DNA of 45,521 nucleotides from Bacteroidota bacterium (GCA_018266475.1 JAFEAI010000245.1:1-45521), one strand, 5' to 3'; shown: positions 15,880-25,205, counted from the stretch's first letter. Notes: generated by a model not told the origin, from the letters alone. Numbers and translations: made by a program.

Positions 15880-17292
15880 TCAAACCTCGAACCGCTGCCC
15901 CTGTTTGGGCAGATCAATGTGGGTGAAGCCGTGCTGTGTGTACAGGGTGCGCAGGCCCGCCATGGATTCGTCCGTGCCATGCACCAGGAACACCTTGTTC
16001 ACCAAGCCCGGATCTTGGCAACCGATCCATTGCAACAGTTCATTGCGATCGCCGTGGGCACTGTAGCTGCCCATGGTGAGGATGGCGGCGCGCACGGGCA
16101 CGTCCTCGCCGTACATGTGTACCACATCGGGCTTTTCCAGCAAGTGCGCGCCCAAGGTGCCGGGTGCGCAGAAGCCCACGATGAGCACGGCATTGTTGGC
16201 GTTGGGCAGCCCATGGAACAGGTGGTGGCGGATGCGCCCGGCATCCATCATGCCGCTTGCCGCAATGGTGATGCTCGGCCCTTTGCGCGTGTTGAGCTCC
16301 TTGCTGCGCGCCGCCTCGCGGATGAACTCCACGCCGGGGAAGCCGAACAGGTCGGGGTCCTGCTCCAGCTCCTTGCGGATCTCCGGCCGCAGCAGCGCCG
16401 AGTGCTTCCGGTAGATGTTGGTGGCATTGATGGAAAGCGGGCTGTCCACGAACACGGGCACGTGCGGAAGGCGCCCCTGGTTGAAGAACCGGTTGAGCGC
16501 ATAGAGGATCTCCTGGGTGCGCCCCACGCTGAACGCGGGGATGATCAGGCGGCCCTGCTGCTCCACGCACACACGCTGCACATGCCCCAGCAGTTCCTGC
16601 TCGGTGCCCTCCGCAGGCGGATGGTCCCTGTTGCCATACGTGCTTTCGCAGAGGATGACATCGGCTTGGGGGAACGGCTCCGGCGGCGGCAGCAGCTGAT
16701 CCACATACCGCCCCACATCGCCGCTGAAGGTGATCTTGCGCACGCCCTCCCTGCCGGCCACGGTGAGGTGTACGGAGGCGCTGCCGAGGATGTGCCCGTT
16801 GGGGATGTACGTGAGCGTGACGCCTTGCATGATCTCTACCGGCGTGGAGAAGGGCAACACCCGGAAGAGGGCCATGGCTGCATCCACGTCAATGGAACTG
16901 TACAGCGGGCCCACCTCCGTCATGGCCGCATGCTGCTTCTTGGCGCGTTTGGCATCGTAGCGGAAGTCGTTCTCCTGGATGAAGGCACTGTCGGCCAACA
17001 GGATCTCGCACAGGTCACGCGTGGCCTCGGTGGCGTAGATGGGGCCGCGGAAGCCTTCGGCCACCAGGCGGGGGATCAGGCCGCTGTGGTCGATGTGCGC
17101 GTGGGAAAGCACCAGCGCGTCAATGGATTCAGGCTTGAAGCCGAAGCGCCGGTTGAGCGCATCGCTGGCAGGGCCTTCCCCTTGGAACATGCCGCAATCG
17201 AGCAGGATGCGCCTGCCGTCCGGCAATTCCAGCAAATGCTTGCTGCCGGTGACCATGCCGGCGGCGCCGTGAAAGGTGATCGATAGGGACAT
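15880..17292 (-). CDS. MBL-fold beta-CASP ribonuclease-like protein
   Basis: A 470-residue metallo-beta-lactamase fold protein. It has the metal motif LSHAHIDHSG, the downstream IPNGHILGSAS histidine and FSGDVGR aspartate. The beta-CASP motifs are CESTYGNRDH, SASGMMDAG-like (IAASGMMDAGRIRHHL) and GSYSAHGDR. Members of this group are related to the CPSF-73 nuclease and are likely RNA-processing enzymes in the cytosol. The frame extends 12 codons upstream; MSLSITFHGAAG is the natural family start. A -7 box lies 33 nt upstream. Confidence 0.92.
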   Translation of the reverse strand: MSLSITFHGAAGMVTGSKHLLELPDGRRILLDCGMFQGEGPASDALNRRFGFKPESIDALVLSHAHIDHSGLIPRLVAEGFRGPIYATEATRDLCEILLADSAFIQENDFRYDAKRAKKQHAAMTEVGPLYSSIDVDAAMALFRVLPFSTPVEIMQGVTLTYIPNGHILGSASVHLTVAGREGVRKITFSGDVGRYVDQLLPPPEPFPQADVILCESTYGNRDHPPAEGTEQELLGHVQRVCVEQQGRLIIPAFSVGRTQEILYALNRFFNQGRLPHVPVFVDSPLSINATNIYRKHSALLRPEIRKELEQDPDLFGFPGVEFIREAARSKELNTRKGPSITIAASGMMDAGRIRHHLFHGLPNANNAVLIVGFCAPGTLGAHLLEKPDVVHMYGEDVPVRAAILTMGSYSAHGDRNELLQWIGCQDPGLVNKVFLVHGTDESMAGLRTLYTQHGFTHIDLPKQGQRFEV

Positions 17293-17324
17293 CCGTGCAG
17301 GGCCTTGTTGATAGGGCCACCGGC

Positions 17325-17332
17325 GCAAGGTA
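17325..17332 (-). promoter_or_regulatory. Bacteroidota -7 box for the beta-CASP protein
   Basis: TACCTTGC on the minus strand, 33 nt before the ATG at 17292 and just beyond the terminator of the gene upstream. Confidence 0.45.
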
Positions 17333-17346
17333 CAGGGCGCAAACCG

Positions 17347-17375
17347 AAAACCCCGGCCGATCGGGCCGGGGTTTT
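17347..17375 (-). terminator. Rho-independent terminator behind LTXXQ-like paralog B
   Basis: A perfect 12-bp stem, AAAACCCCGGCC / GGCCGGGGTTTT, with a 5-nt loop. It is symmetric and can act on both strands; on the minus strand it lies 20 bases after the stop at 17396. Confidence 0.88.
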
Positions 17376-17395
17376 CAGCTCATGTACGCTCGGTT

Positions 17396-17851
17396 CTACT
17401 TCTGCGGGGCCTTGGCCGGGGCGGTGTTCGCCGGTGCCGGCTTGGCTCCCTTCCCCTGCATGTCGCGGTGTTCCATCCCCTTGTGCTCCTCGCGCCTTTC
17501 CATGTGCTCCTTCTTCATCTCCGCTTGGCGGGCCTCCAGTTTTTGGTATTGGTCCGGCGTCAGCACGGATTTGAATTCAGCCATCCGGGCCTTCTCCATT
17601 TCCTCCCACTGCCCCTTTTTCGCACCTGCTTCCTCCTTGCGCTCCTTGCGCATCTCATCCACCTTGGTGGCATACTTTTCATTGATCGCCTTCACCTTGG
17701 CCGCCTGGTCATCATTGAGCCCCAATTCCTTCACCATGCGCTCAGTGCGCATTTCGGAACGGTCCTCGGCAGTACGCTTGGGTGGATCCTGTGCATTGAG
17801 GGAAATGACCGACAACGCTGCCACCGCAGTGCTCAACATCAACTTTCTCAT
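17396..17851 (-). CDS. Secreted LTXXQ/Spy-like protein (paralog B)
   Basis: A 151-residue exported helical protein with signal peptide MRKLMLSTAVAALSVISLNA. MVKELGLNDDQAAKVKAINEKY and SVLTPDQYQKLEARQAEMK align directly with MTEELGLSADQAAQVQALNEKY and GVLTASQFEKMQQMQ of the protein at 13109-13495. It differs by a longer Lys/Glu-rich middle and a tail rich in Ala, Pro and Lys (AKPAPANTAPAKAPQK). The two are paralogs about 4 kb apart on opposite strands. A periplasmic stress-binding role is plausible; no function is established. Confidence 0.82.
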   Translation of the reverse strand: MRKLMLSTAVAALSVISLNAQDPPKRTAEDRSEMRTERMVKELGLNDDQAAKVKAINEKYATKVDEMRKERKEEAGAKKGQWEEMEKARMAEFKSVLTPDQYQKLEARQAEMKKEHMERREEHKGMEHRDMQGKGAKPAPANTAPAKAPQK

Positions 17852-18120
17852 TGGTTATGCGTCTTTATGCCGACGCGGCAATTGGTTGGTTCGGTCAGGA
17901 TGGAACAAGCCCCATGCCACGCGATTGCGGAAGGCAGTCACCATTAGGACAATTTTGCACCGGGAGGGCGGCATCATGAGGGTGCCTTTGCCCGATCAGG
18001 GCATAAACTGTAGAGGTCGTTCCTCGTTCCTTGACCATCCACGGACTTGATCTTTTGGAGCAAACCCGGCAACTGGCCACGCTCTGGGGCCTTAAGGGAC
18101 TTGTTGGCACGATCCGGGCA

Positions 18121-18705
18121 ATGGGAATTGAAACTGCGCACACGATGACCGCCACGTTCACAGGAAGGAAGAATTCCCCAAAGGCACCACAGGCCACTGA
18201 AAAGGAGATGCCGGAATACCCCATGGAACCGAAGGAGCTGGTGTACCCCGGTGAAGGTTCCCCGTTCAGGGCTACTGATCCGAAAGGCACGCAACCCGAG
18301 CGTCCGGTATCTCATCCGGCCTATCCGCCCACGGAGCAGCCGCAACGCAAGATGCCGGGCAGTGCAACAATGGCAGCCGGCCTGCTGAAGACGCTTACAG
18401 ATTGCATTACAGCATGTGAACGCTGCAATGCGGAAGGCCGCACGATGCTCCATGCACACAATTCCGCCGAAACCATGGCCACCAGCCAAGCATGCGCGGA
18501 CATCTGCGTTTTACTCCACAGCTATGTGTCGGGCATGCACCAGGACGGATTGTTCGGCATGGCACTCGACCTTGCCCCGGTGTGCGCACGCGTATGTGAA
18601 GCCTGCGCCTTGGCGTGCAGCAAGCTCCCGGAAATGGCGGCCTGCGTGACCTGCGAACAAGCTTGCCGGGACTGTGCGCAACAGTGCCGCAGCTTCGCGC
18701 AATAA
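18121..18705 (+). CDS. Csp-like copper-storage protein (DUF326)
   Basis: The C-terminal 105 residues form a four-helix bundle lined with cysteines: TDCITACERCN, SQACADICVLL, APVCARVCEACALACSKL and AACVTCEQACRDCAQQCR. This is the signature of Csp proteins, which bind many Cu(I) ions inside the bundle. There is no export signal, so it resembles the cytosolic Csp3 type. The N-terminal 80-90 residues are Pro-rich and probably disordered. The start is uncertain: ATG codons at 18031, 18121 and 18208 are all in frame, and no promoter box decides between them. Copper storage fits an organism that builds the copper enzyme nitrous oxide reductase. Confidence 0.8.
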   Translation: MGIETAHTMTATFTGRKNSPKAPQATEKEMPEYPMEPKELVYPGEGSPFRATDPKGTQPERPVSHPAYPPTEQPQRKMPGSATMAAGLLKTLTDCITACERCNAEGRTMLHAHNSAETMATSQACADICVLLHSYVSGMHQDGLFGMALDLAPVCARVCEACALACSKLPEMAACVTCEQACRDCAQQCRSFAQ

Positions 18706-18871
18706 GCGGCTGACCCGCAGTGCTACCTGGTATGGCGCCTTCCGTATGGCGCGACCGGAGGTGGAATGCTGCACGGTTGCCACTATTCTTCACCTTGGCA
18801 GCCGGACGGGCCCCGGTGCCTGCCCGGACGTATGGATGAGACCCGATGGGCGTGGCGGGCGTACGGGGGAT

Positions 18872-20296
18872 TCAATCCTCCGGTGCAGGCGCATTGCCTT
18901 GCTTGGGCATGAAGGCGTACACTATGGCGCCGAGCATGACGATGGCGAGCCCCATGCCGGTGTACACCGGTTTGCGCCATAGCAGATTGATGCAGAAGGC
19001 GGCAGCGGCGGCGATGTAGATGGCCGGAAGCACCGGATAGCCCCATGCGCGATAGGGACGTTCCGCCTGCGGTTCCTTGCGCCGCAGTACGAACAGCCCC
19101 GCAATGGTCACAATGTAGAAAAGCAAGGAGGCGAACATGGTGTACTCCAGCAGGTCGCCGTAGCGGCCGCTGAGGCAAAGCAGGGATGCCCAGATGCACT
19201 GCACCCAAAGCGCATGGCCCGGCACCGCGGCATCGTTCAGCACGCCTGCGCGGCGGAAGAACAGGCCATCCTTCGCCATGGCATAGTACAGGCGCGCGCC
19301 GGAAAGAATGATCCCGTTGTTGCACCCGAAGGTGCTCACCATGATGAGGGCGGCCATGATCAGCGCGCCCTTGTTCCCGAAGATCACCGCTGCGGCGGCC
19401 GCACCCACGCGGTCCTGCGCGGCATGTTGTATATCCTGCACGGGCAGCAGGGCCAGGTAGGCGAAGTTGGCCAGCAGGTACAGCACGGTCACCAGCCCGG
19501 TGCCGAGCACCAGGCCCAAGGGAATGTTGCGCTGGGGGCGGTCCACTTCACCCGCGATGAAGGTCACATTGTTCCAGGCATCGCTGCTGAACAACGAGCC
19601 CACCAAGGCCACCCCGAAGGCGGACACCAGGAGCATTCCGCTGAGCGGCACTGCGGCCTCCGCTCCATCCACGCCGGTACGCAGGCCGGTGGCCTGCCAT
19701 CCGGCGCCAAAATTCTGCGTGAGCGTGCCCGTGCCCAGGCCCACCCACAGCCCCGCCACCACCAGTGCCACCAGGGCCAGGATCTTGGCCAGCGTGAAGC
19801 TCGTCTGCAGCACCTTGCCTTTGCGCACCCCGCGCGCGTTGAATGCGGTGAGGAACACGATGCTTGCGATGGCGAGCACCTGCGACGCATTGATGCGCAG
19901 CGCGCCCAGGTGCAGCAACACGTGCTGCTCGCCCAGCGCCGGCAGGAACACCGCCGTATACTTCGCGAAGGCCACGGCCACGGCGGCGATCAGCCCGGTT
20001 TGGATCACCGTGAAGACGGTCCACCCGTACATGAAGGCCGGCAGCTTGCCGAACGCGCGCTGGATGTACACGTACTGGCCGCCCGCCTTGGGCATCATTG
20101 CAGCCAGCTCGCCGTAGGCCAGCGCCGCCAGCACCGTCATGATCCCGGACACCACCCACGCGGCCATCATCCACGCGGGCGACCCGAGCTGCCGGAGCAT
20201 GTCCGCGCTCACGATGAAGATGCCGCTGCCGATCATGGAGCCGGCCACCAGCATCATGGCATCCAGCAGGGTGAGCGAGCGATTGAATCCGGGCAT
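18872..20296 (-). CDS. APC-family amino acid permease
   Basis: A 474-residue inner-membrane transporter with about 12 hydrophobic helices. The first helix carries the unwound substrate motif GSMIGSGIFIV (residues 18-28) of LAT/APC transporters. Later landmarks are YGELAAMMPKAGGQYVYIQRAFG, FSSDAWNNVTFIAGEVDRPQRNIP and FGCNNGIILSGARLYYAMAKDG. It is probably an amino acid uniporter or antiporter; the substrate is not predictable. The start MPGFNRSLTLLDA follows a -7 box by 27 nt, and the longer open frame upstream is not supported. Confidence 0.93.
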   Translation of the reverse strand: MPGFNRSLTLLDAMMLVAGSMIGSGIFIVSADMLRQLGSPAWMMAAWVVSGIMTVLAALAYGELAAMMPKAGGQYVYIQRAFGKLPAFMYGWTVFTVIQTGLIAAVAVAFAKYTAVFLPALGEQHVLLHLGALRINASQVLAIASIVFLTAFNARGVRKGKVLQTSFTLAKILALVALVVAGLWVGLGTGTLTQNFGAGWQATGLRTGVDGAEAAVPLSGMLLVSAFGVALVGSLFSSDAWNNVTFIAGEVDRPQRNIPLGLVLGTGLVTVLYLLANFAYLALLPVQDIQHAAQDRVGAAAAAVIFGNKGALIMAALIMVSTFGCNNGIILSGARLYYAMAKDGLFFRRAGVLNDAAVPGHALWVQCIWASLLCLSGRYGDLLEYTMFASLLFYIVTIAGLFVLRRKEPQAERPYRAWGYPVLPAIYIAAAAAFCINLLWRKPVYTGMGLAIVMLGAIVYAFMPKQGNAPAPED

Positions 20297-20322
20297 GGGT
20301 GCGCGCGTTGGTCGGAAGGGCG

Positions 20323-20330
20323 GCAATGTA
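20323..20330 (-). promoter_or_regulatory. Bacteroidota -7 box for the amino acid permease
   Basis: TACATTGC on the minus strand, 27 nt before the ATG at 20296. Confidence 0.45.
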
Positions 20331-20502
20331 GCAGCATGCAGCCGTTGCACCGCCACCGCATGGATCCCGAACCGCATGGCAGCAGCACCGGCAACCGCCG
20401 GACATTCACAAGGCCCGCCCTCCTTGCGCACCGGAGGCGCCTGTCCCGCTCCCCTGTTGAAAACAAGGAACGGCAGGTTCGGCCACCTTTCAAGCCCACG
20501 CC

Positions 20503-20510
20503 TATATTGG
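20503..20510 (+). promoter_or_regulatory. Bacteroidota -7 box for the TonB-dependent receptor
   Basis: TATATTGG, 16 nt before the ATG at 20526. The local sequence is AT-richer than its surroundings. Confidence 0.5.
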
Positions 20511-20525
20511 CTCCGCAACACCCAC

Positions 20526-23432
20526 ATGCCACCCACCCCCATGCGTCCGCTGCTGCGGTCCTTCCTTCTTCTTGCCGTTGTTCTCCTTGCCTGCAACGCC
20601 GCGGATGCCCAGGCCCTCAAGCTGAAAGGCAGCGTACATGATGCCGGCACCGGCGAAGCCCTGGTGGGCGCCGTGGTGAAGGTGAAGGGCATGCCCGGAG
20701 GCGTCTCCACCGACCTGGACGGCCGCTTTTCACTGCCCGTGGATCATCCGCCGCCCTTCACGCTAAGCGTAGTGTACTTCGGCTACAAGGCCCAGGACAT
20801 AGCGGTTGGCTCGCTTGCCCAGGACCTGCGTGTGGGCTTGGTGCCGGAGGACGTGCAGCTGAAAGATGCCGAAGTGGTGCGCGAGCGCATCAGCGACCGC
20901 CAGAAGCAGGCGCCCATGACGGTGGAGACCATGGACCTGCTTGCCATCAAGGAAGTGGCCGGCGGCGATTTCTACGAAGGCTTAGGCAACCTCAAGGGCG
21001 TGGACATGACCGCGGCCAGCTTCGGCTTCAAGGTGATCAACACGCGCGGATTCAACAGCACCAGCCCGGTGCGCAGCCTGCAGCTGATCGACGGGGTGGA
21101 CAACCAGAGCCCGGGCCTCAACTTCTCCTTGGGCAACTTCCTCGGCGCAAGCGACCTTGATGTGCTGAAAGTGGATGTGATCGCAGGGGCCAGCACCGCC
21201 TACTACGGGCCGGGCGCATTCAACGGCGTGATCAACATGACCACAAAAAGCCCCTGGACCTTTCCCGGCCTTAGCGCGAGCCTGAAGGGCGGCGAGCGGA
21301 ACATGCTGGAGATGGCCGTGCGCTGGGCCGAAGTGCTTGGCGACAGCGCCTCCACCCACCGCTGGGCCTACAAGCTGAACGCCTACGCCCTGCGCGCCGA
21401 CGACTGGCCTGCCGAAAACTACGCGCCCACCAGCAACAGCCCCACGGGCACCAACAACCCCGGCGGGTACGATGCCGTGAACATCTATGGCGACGAGGAC
21501 GTGAGCGTGAACAACGACTACACCTCCTTCTCCGGCCGCCGCAGCTATCCCGGCCTAGGCAAGTTCCTGCGCAACGGATACCGCGAGGTGGACCTGGTGG
21601 ATTACGGCACGCACAACATCAAGCTCGGCGGATCGCTGCACTACCGCATCAAGGACAGCTTGGAGGTGATGGCCGCAAGCAACTTCAGCACCGGCAGCAC
21701 CGTGTACCAGGGCGACAACCGCTACCGCCTGAAAGACATCCAATTCTTCCAGCACCGCCTGGAGCTGCGCCGCGAGGGCAAATGGTTCATCCGCGCCTAC
21801 GTGACCCACGAGGATGCCGGAAAAACGTACGACATCTACACCACCGCCCTGCGCCTGCAGGAAGCCAGCGGCCCCACCGGCGGCGCCAACGGCTGGAACT
21901 TCGAATACAACACCTTCTGGGGCTCGCAGATCACCCCGCAGGTGCAGGCCATGCCCGGCTACATCACCGTGCCGCAGGCCGCAGCCCTGGGCTGGAATAC
22001 GGCCCAATGGATAGCCTGGCAGAACCAGTTCATCCAGGACCACCTGGCCACGTTCTTCGCCTTCCACGACCAGGCCAGAGCCCATGTGAACACCATGACC
22101 ACCGCCTTCCTGGAGCCCTTCTTCGTGCCCGGCACCGCCCGTTTCAACGAAAAGATCGACGAGATCAAGGGCAAGCGCTTCACCGATGGCGGCTCCCTGT
22201 TCTTCGACCGCAGCGCGCTGGCCCATGTGATGGGCGAATACAAGCTCAGGCCCAAGTTCGCCGAAGTGACCGTGGGCGGCAACTTCAGGCAGTACATGCC
22301 CAACAGCGCGGGCACCATCTTCCGCGACACCGGCAACGTGGTGATCCGCAACAGCGAGTTCGGCCTGTTCGCCGGAATGGACAAAAAGCTGCTGGACAAC
22401 AAGCTCACCGCCACCGCCACCCTGCGCTTGGACAAGAACCAGAACTTCAAGCCCCTGCTCTCCCCCGCCCTCTCGCTCGTGTATGCCCGCACCCCCGCAC
22501 ATGTGTGGCGCGCCAGCTTCAGCAGCGCCATCCGCAACCCCACGCTTGCCGACCAATACCTCTACTACAACGTAGGCCGGGCCCTGCTGCTCGGCAACGT
22601 GGACGGGCAGTTCGAGGCAGGCCGCGACTCCATGTTCACCATCGCCAGTTTCCAACGCTACCGCGACAACGGCCTGGACCGCAGCCTGCTCGACTGGTTC
22701 CATGTGGACCGGCTGCGGCCCGAACAAGTACGCACCATTGAACTGGGCTACCGCGGCACGCATTGGGAAAGCCTCTACTTCGACCTGAGCGCGTACAACA
22801 GCTGGTACACCGATTTCATCGGCTACATCATCGGCCTGCACGCCGCCTTCCCGGGCCCAGGCAACATTCCGCCCGTGGGCCTGCAGGCCTACCGCGTGGC
22901 GGCCAACGCCTCCTCCCAGGTGGTGACGCGCGGCTTCAGCGCCGGCCTCAATTGGTACCGGCCCAAGCTCACCTACACCTTCAACTACAGCTACAACAAG
23001 CTGATCAGCGGTGCCGACGACCCCATCATCCCCGCCTTCAACACCCCGGAAAACAAGTTCAACGCCGGATTCAATGCCCGCGACCGCAAGGTGCCCTTCA
23101 CCCGCCTCAAGCGCTTAGGCTACGGCCTGAACTGGAAATACGTGGAAGGATACACCTTCGAGGGATCTCCCCAGTTCTCCGGCCCCATTTCCAGCTACGA
23201 CATGGTGGACGCACAGGTCAGCATGGCCTTCCCCAAGGAGCACCTGTCCGTGAAGCTGGGCGCCAGCAACCTCTTCGGGCTGATGCCCCTGTGGGACCCT
23301 ACCGTGCCGTCCGGAGACCGCCTCAACCGCATGCTGAACAACAATGTGTACTTGGTGTACGGCGGACCACAGATCGGCCGCCTGGCCTATGTGCAGCTCG
23401 TTTACGAATTGAACAACCGCGGAAAAAACTAA
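20526..23432 (+). CDS. TonB-dependent receptor with carboxypeptidase-like N-terminal domain
   Basis: A 968-residue outer-membrane receptor. After the signal peptide (SFLLLAVVLLACNAADAQ) comes a carboxypeptidase-regulatory-like domain (KLKGSVHDAGTGEALVGAVV to about residue 110). The plug follows (LKGVDMTAASFGFKVINTRG, LQLIDGVDNQSPG, IAGASTAYYGPGAFNGVINM) and then a 22-strand-type barrel ending AYVQLVYELNNRGKN. It is not a SusC with an adjacent SusD; instead it is followed after 28 bases by a T9SS-exported esterase-like protein, probably its functional partner. The substrate is unknown. An in-frame ATG at 20541 is a possible alternative start. Confidence 0.93.
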   Translation: MPPTPMRPLLRSFLLLAVVLLACNAADAQALKLKGSVHDAGTGEALVGAVVKVKGMPGGVSTDLDGRFSLPVDHPPPFTLSVVYFGYKAQDIAVGSLAQDLRVGLVPEDVQLKDAEVVRERISDRQKQAPMTVETMDLLAIKEVAGGDFYEGLGNLKGVDMTAASFGFKVINTRGFNSTSPVRSLQLIDGVDNQSPGLNFSLGNFLGASDLDVLKVDVIAGASTAYYGPGAFNGVINMTTKSPWTFPGLSASLKGGERNMLEMAVRWAEVLGDSASTHRWAYKLNAYALRADDWPAENYAPTSNSPTGTNNPGGYDAVNIYGDEDVSVNNDYTSFSGRRSYPGLGKFLRNGYREVDLVDYGTHNIKLGGSLHYRIKDSLEVMAASNFSTGSTVYQGDNRYRLKDIQFFQHRLELRREGKWFIRAYVTHEDAGKTYDIYTTALRLQEASGPTGGANGWNFEYNTFWGSQITPQVQAMPGYITVPQAAALGWNTAQWIAWQNQFIQDHLATFFAFHDQARAHVNTMTTAFLEPFFVPGTARFNEKIDEIKGKRFTDGGSLFFDRSALAHVMGEYKLRPKFAEVTVGGNFRQYMPNSAGTIFRDTGNVVIRNSEFGLFAGMDKKLLDNKLTATATLRLDKNQNFKPLLSPALSLVYARTPAHVWRASFSSAIRNPTLADQYLYYNVGRALLLGNVDGQFEAGRDSMFTIASFQRYRDNGLDRSLLDWFHVDRLRPEQVRTIELGYRGTHWESLYFDLSAYNSWYTDFIGYIIGLHAAFPGPGNIPPVGLQAYRVAANASSQVVTRGFSAGLNWYRPKLTYTFNYSYNKLISGADDPIIPAFNTPENKFNAGFNARDRKVPFTRLKRLGYGLNWKYVEGYTFEGSPQFSGPISSYDMVDAQVSMAFPKEHLSVKLGASNLFGLMPLWDPTVPSGDRLNRMLNNNVYLVYGGPQIGRLAYVQLVYELNNRGKN

Positions 23433-23460
23433 CTTTCGGCAACTCTAAAAACCAAAGCCC

Positions 23461-25155
23461 ATGTCCAAAAAGCTACGCATCGCCATTCCCCTCTGCATAG
23501 CGGCCTTCCCGGCCCTTGCACAGCAACGCTACCTCAGCGAAGTGTTCACGCCGGCACAGATCACCGTGACGAACGACATCACCTTCGGCACCAACATCGA
23601 CTTCCTCACCTCCCAGCTCACAAATCCGGCATTGGTAGGGCCCGAAGTGGTGCAGCTGCAGACCGCCGTCACCACGGGCAACCCCATCCCGGCACCCTTC
23701 TTCGACCCGCAGGATGCCAGCACCGTGGTAAAGGTGACCAACCTGAAGATGGACATCTACCAGCCGGACCCGGCCACGGACACCGAGACCGCCCGGCCCG
23801 TGATGATCTTCGTACACACCGGCAACGCCCTGCCCCCGCCCTTGAACGGAAGCCCCATGGGCACGCGCAAGGACAGCAGCGCCGTGGAAGTGTGCAAGCA
23901 GATGGCCCGCCGCGGATACGTGGCCGTGAGCATGAGCTACCGCATGGGCTGGAACCCGTTGGGATCCACCCTGGAGATCCGCCGCGGCACGCTGCTGAAC
24001 GCCATCTACCGCGCCATACACGACGTGAAGCAGTGCGTGCGCAGCCTGAAGGCCGATGCCGCAGCCGCCAACACCTACCACATCAACCCGAACAAGATCA
24101 TCCTGTACGGTGAAGGCACCGGCGGCTACATCACCTTGGCCACGGCCACGCTGGACCGCCCCGCGGAACTGTTCATCGAAAAGTTCATCCCCGATCCGCT
24201 GGGCGCGCCAGGCGTGAGCTACGTGGACACCACCAAGGTGGGCAACATTGAAGGCTTCGGTGGATCGCTCACCCTGTACCGGCCCAACGGGCAGAACAGC
24301 CACATCAACTTCTGCGTGAACACCGGCGGCGCCCTGGCCGACACCAGCTGGCTGGAGCAGGGCGATGTGCCCATGGTGGCCTTCCAAACCGTGTTCGACC
24401 CCTTCGCCCCCTTCGGCGACGGCATCGTGATCGTGCCTACCACCGGCGAGCAGGTAGTGGAGGTGCAGGGCAGCAACGTGTTCATGCCCCTGGTGGACAC
24501 CTACGGCAACAACAGCAGCTTCGCCACGCTGCCCAACGGGGACCCCTTCACCGACCGCGCACGCGCCCTGTACAACACCAACCAGACGCATGGCTCCAAC
24601 ACCGTACACATCAACGGCGATGCGGAGGGCCTCTTCCCCTTGGTGACGCCCAACTGGCCCGCCATCAACCCGGCCACCAAGGAGGAAGCCGGACCCTGGC
24701 AATGGTGGGATCCCGCCAGCGCCCTGGCACAAACCGTGATCATCCCCGGGCCGCCGCCCATCACCGCAGGGCAGGCCAGCCTGGCCAGCAACCCCAACAT
24801 GAGCCCGGCCAAGGGACGCGCCTACATCGACACCATCATGGGCTACATGAACCCGCGGATCGTGTGCGCCCTGCAGCTGGGGCCCTGCAGCCTGGTGGGC
24901 ATCAGCGAAAACAACCCCGTGGCCAAGGGCGTGGAGCTGTACCCCAACCCTGCACATGACGTGGTGCGCATCAGCAGCGCCTTCGCGGTGATCCGCATGG
25001 CCGAGGTGTACGACATCAACGGGCGGCGCGTGCAGGCGGAGAACGTGGAGAACAAGGTGTTCACCCTGCAGCGCAACGGCTTGAAACCGGGCGCCTACTT
25101 CGTTACCCTCACCTTTGATGAAGGCACGGTGACCCGCAAGCTGATGCTGGATTGA
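23461..25155 (+). CDS. T9SS-exported esterase-like protein lacking the catalytic Ser
   Basis: A 564-residue protein with signal peptide (AIPLCIAAFPALAQ), an alpha/beta-hydrolase of the carboxylesterase type (about residues 90-470) and a C-terminal T9SS type A sorting domain (VELYPNPAHDVVRISS through KPGAYFVTLTFDEGTVTRKL). VMIFVHTGNA is the oxyanion-hole region and VAVSMSYRMG the following strand. At the nucleophile elbow the sequence is ILYGEGTGGYITL: the G-x-S-x-G pattern has Gly219 in place of Ser. It is therefore probably a binding protein or uses another mechanism. It follows the receptor gene by 28 bases and ends in a strong terminator, so the two form one operon. Confidence 0.85.
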   Translation: MSKKLRIAIPLCIAAFPALAQQRYLSEVFTPAQITVTNDITFGTNIDFLTSQLTNPALVGPEVVQLQTAVTTGNPIPAPFFDPQDASTVVKVTNLKMDIYQPDPATDTETARPVMIFVHTGNALPPPLNGSPMGTRKDSSAVEVCKQMARRGYVAVSMSYRMGWNPLGSTLEIRRGTLLNAIYRAIHDVKQCVRSLKADAAAANTYHINPNKIILYGEGTGGYITLATATLDRPAELFIEKFIPDPLGAPGVSYVDTTKVGNIEGFGGSLTLYRPNGQNSHINFCVNTGGALADTSWLEQGDVPMVAFQTVFDPFAPFGDGIVIVPTTGEQVVEVQGSNVFMPLVDTYGNNSSFATLPNGDPFTDRARALYNTNQTHGSNTVHINGDAEGLFPLVTPNWPAINPATKEEAGPWQWWDPASALAQTVIIPGPPPITAGQASLASNPNMSPAKGRAYIDTIMGYMNPRIVCALQLGPCSLVGISENNPVAKGVELYPNPAHDVVRISSAFAVIRMAEVYDINGRRVQAENVENKVFTLQRNGLKPGAYFVTLTFDEGTVTRKLMLD

Positions 25156-25173
25156 TCCTGGACGCTTTCCCTG

Positions 25174-25205
25174 AAAAGGCCGGGCCGCAAGGACCGGCCT
25201 TTTTT
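25174..25205 (+). terminator. Rho-independent terminator of the receptor-esterase operon
   Basis: Stem AAAAGGCCGG / CCGGCCTTTT around a 10-nt loop, continued by more T residues, 18 bases after the stop codon. Confidence 0.9.

Noticed and set aside
15799-17286. A 495-residue plus-strand open frame
   Set aside because: Antisense to the beta-CASP protein, whose metal motifs are all intact.
19214-20641. A 475-residue His/Gln/Arg-rich plus-strand frame
   Set aside because: Antisense to the amino acid permease; the composition is that of a reversed hydrophobic gene.
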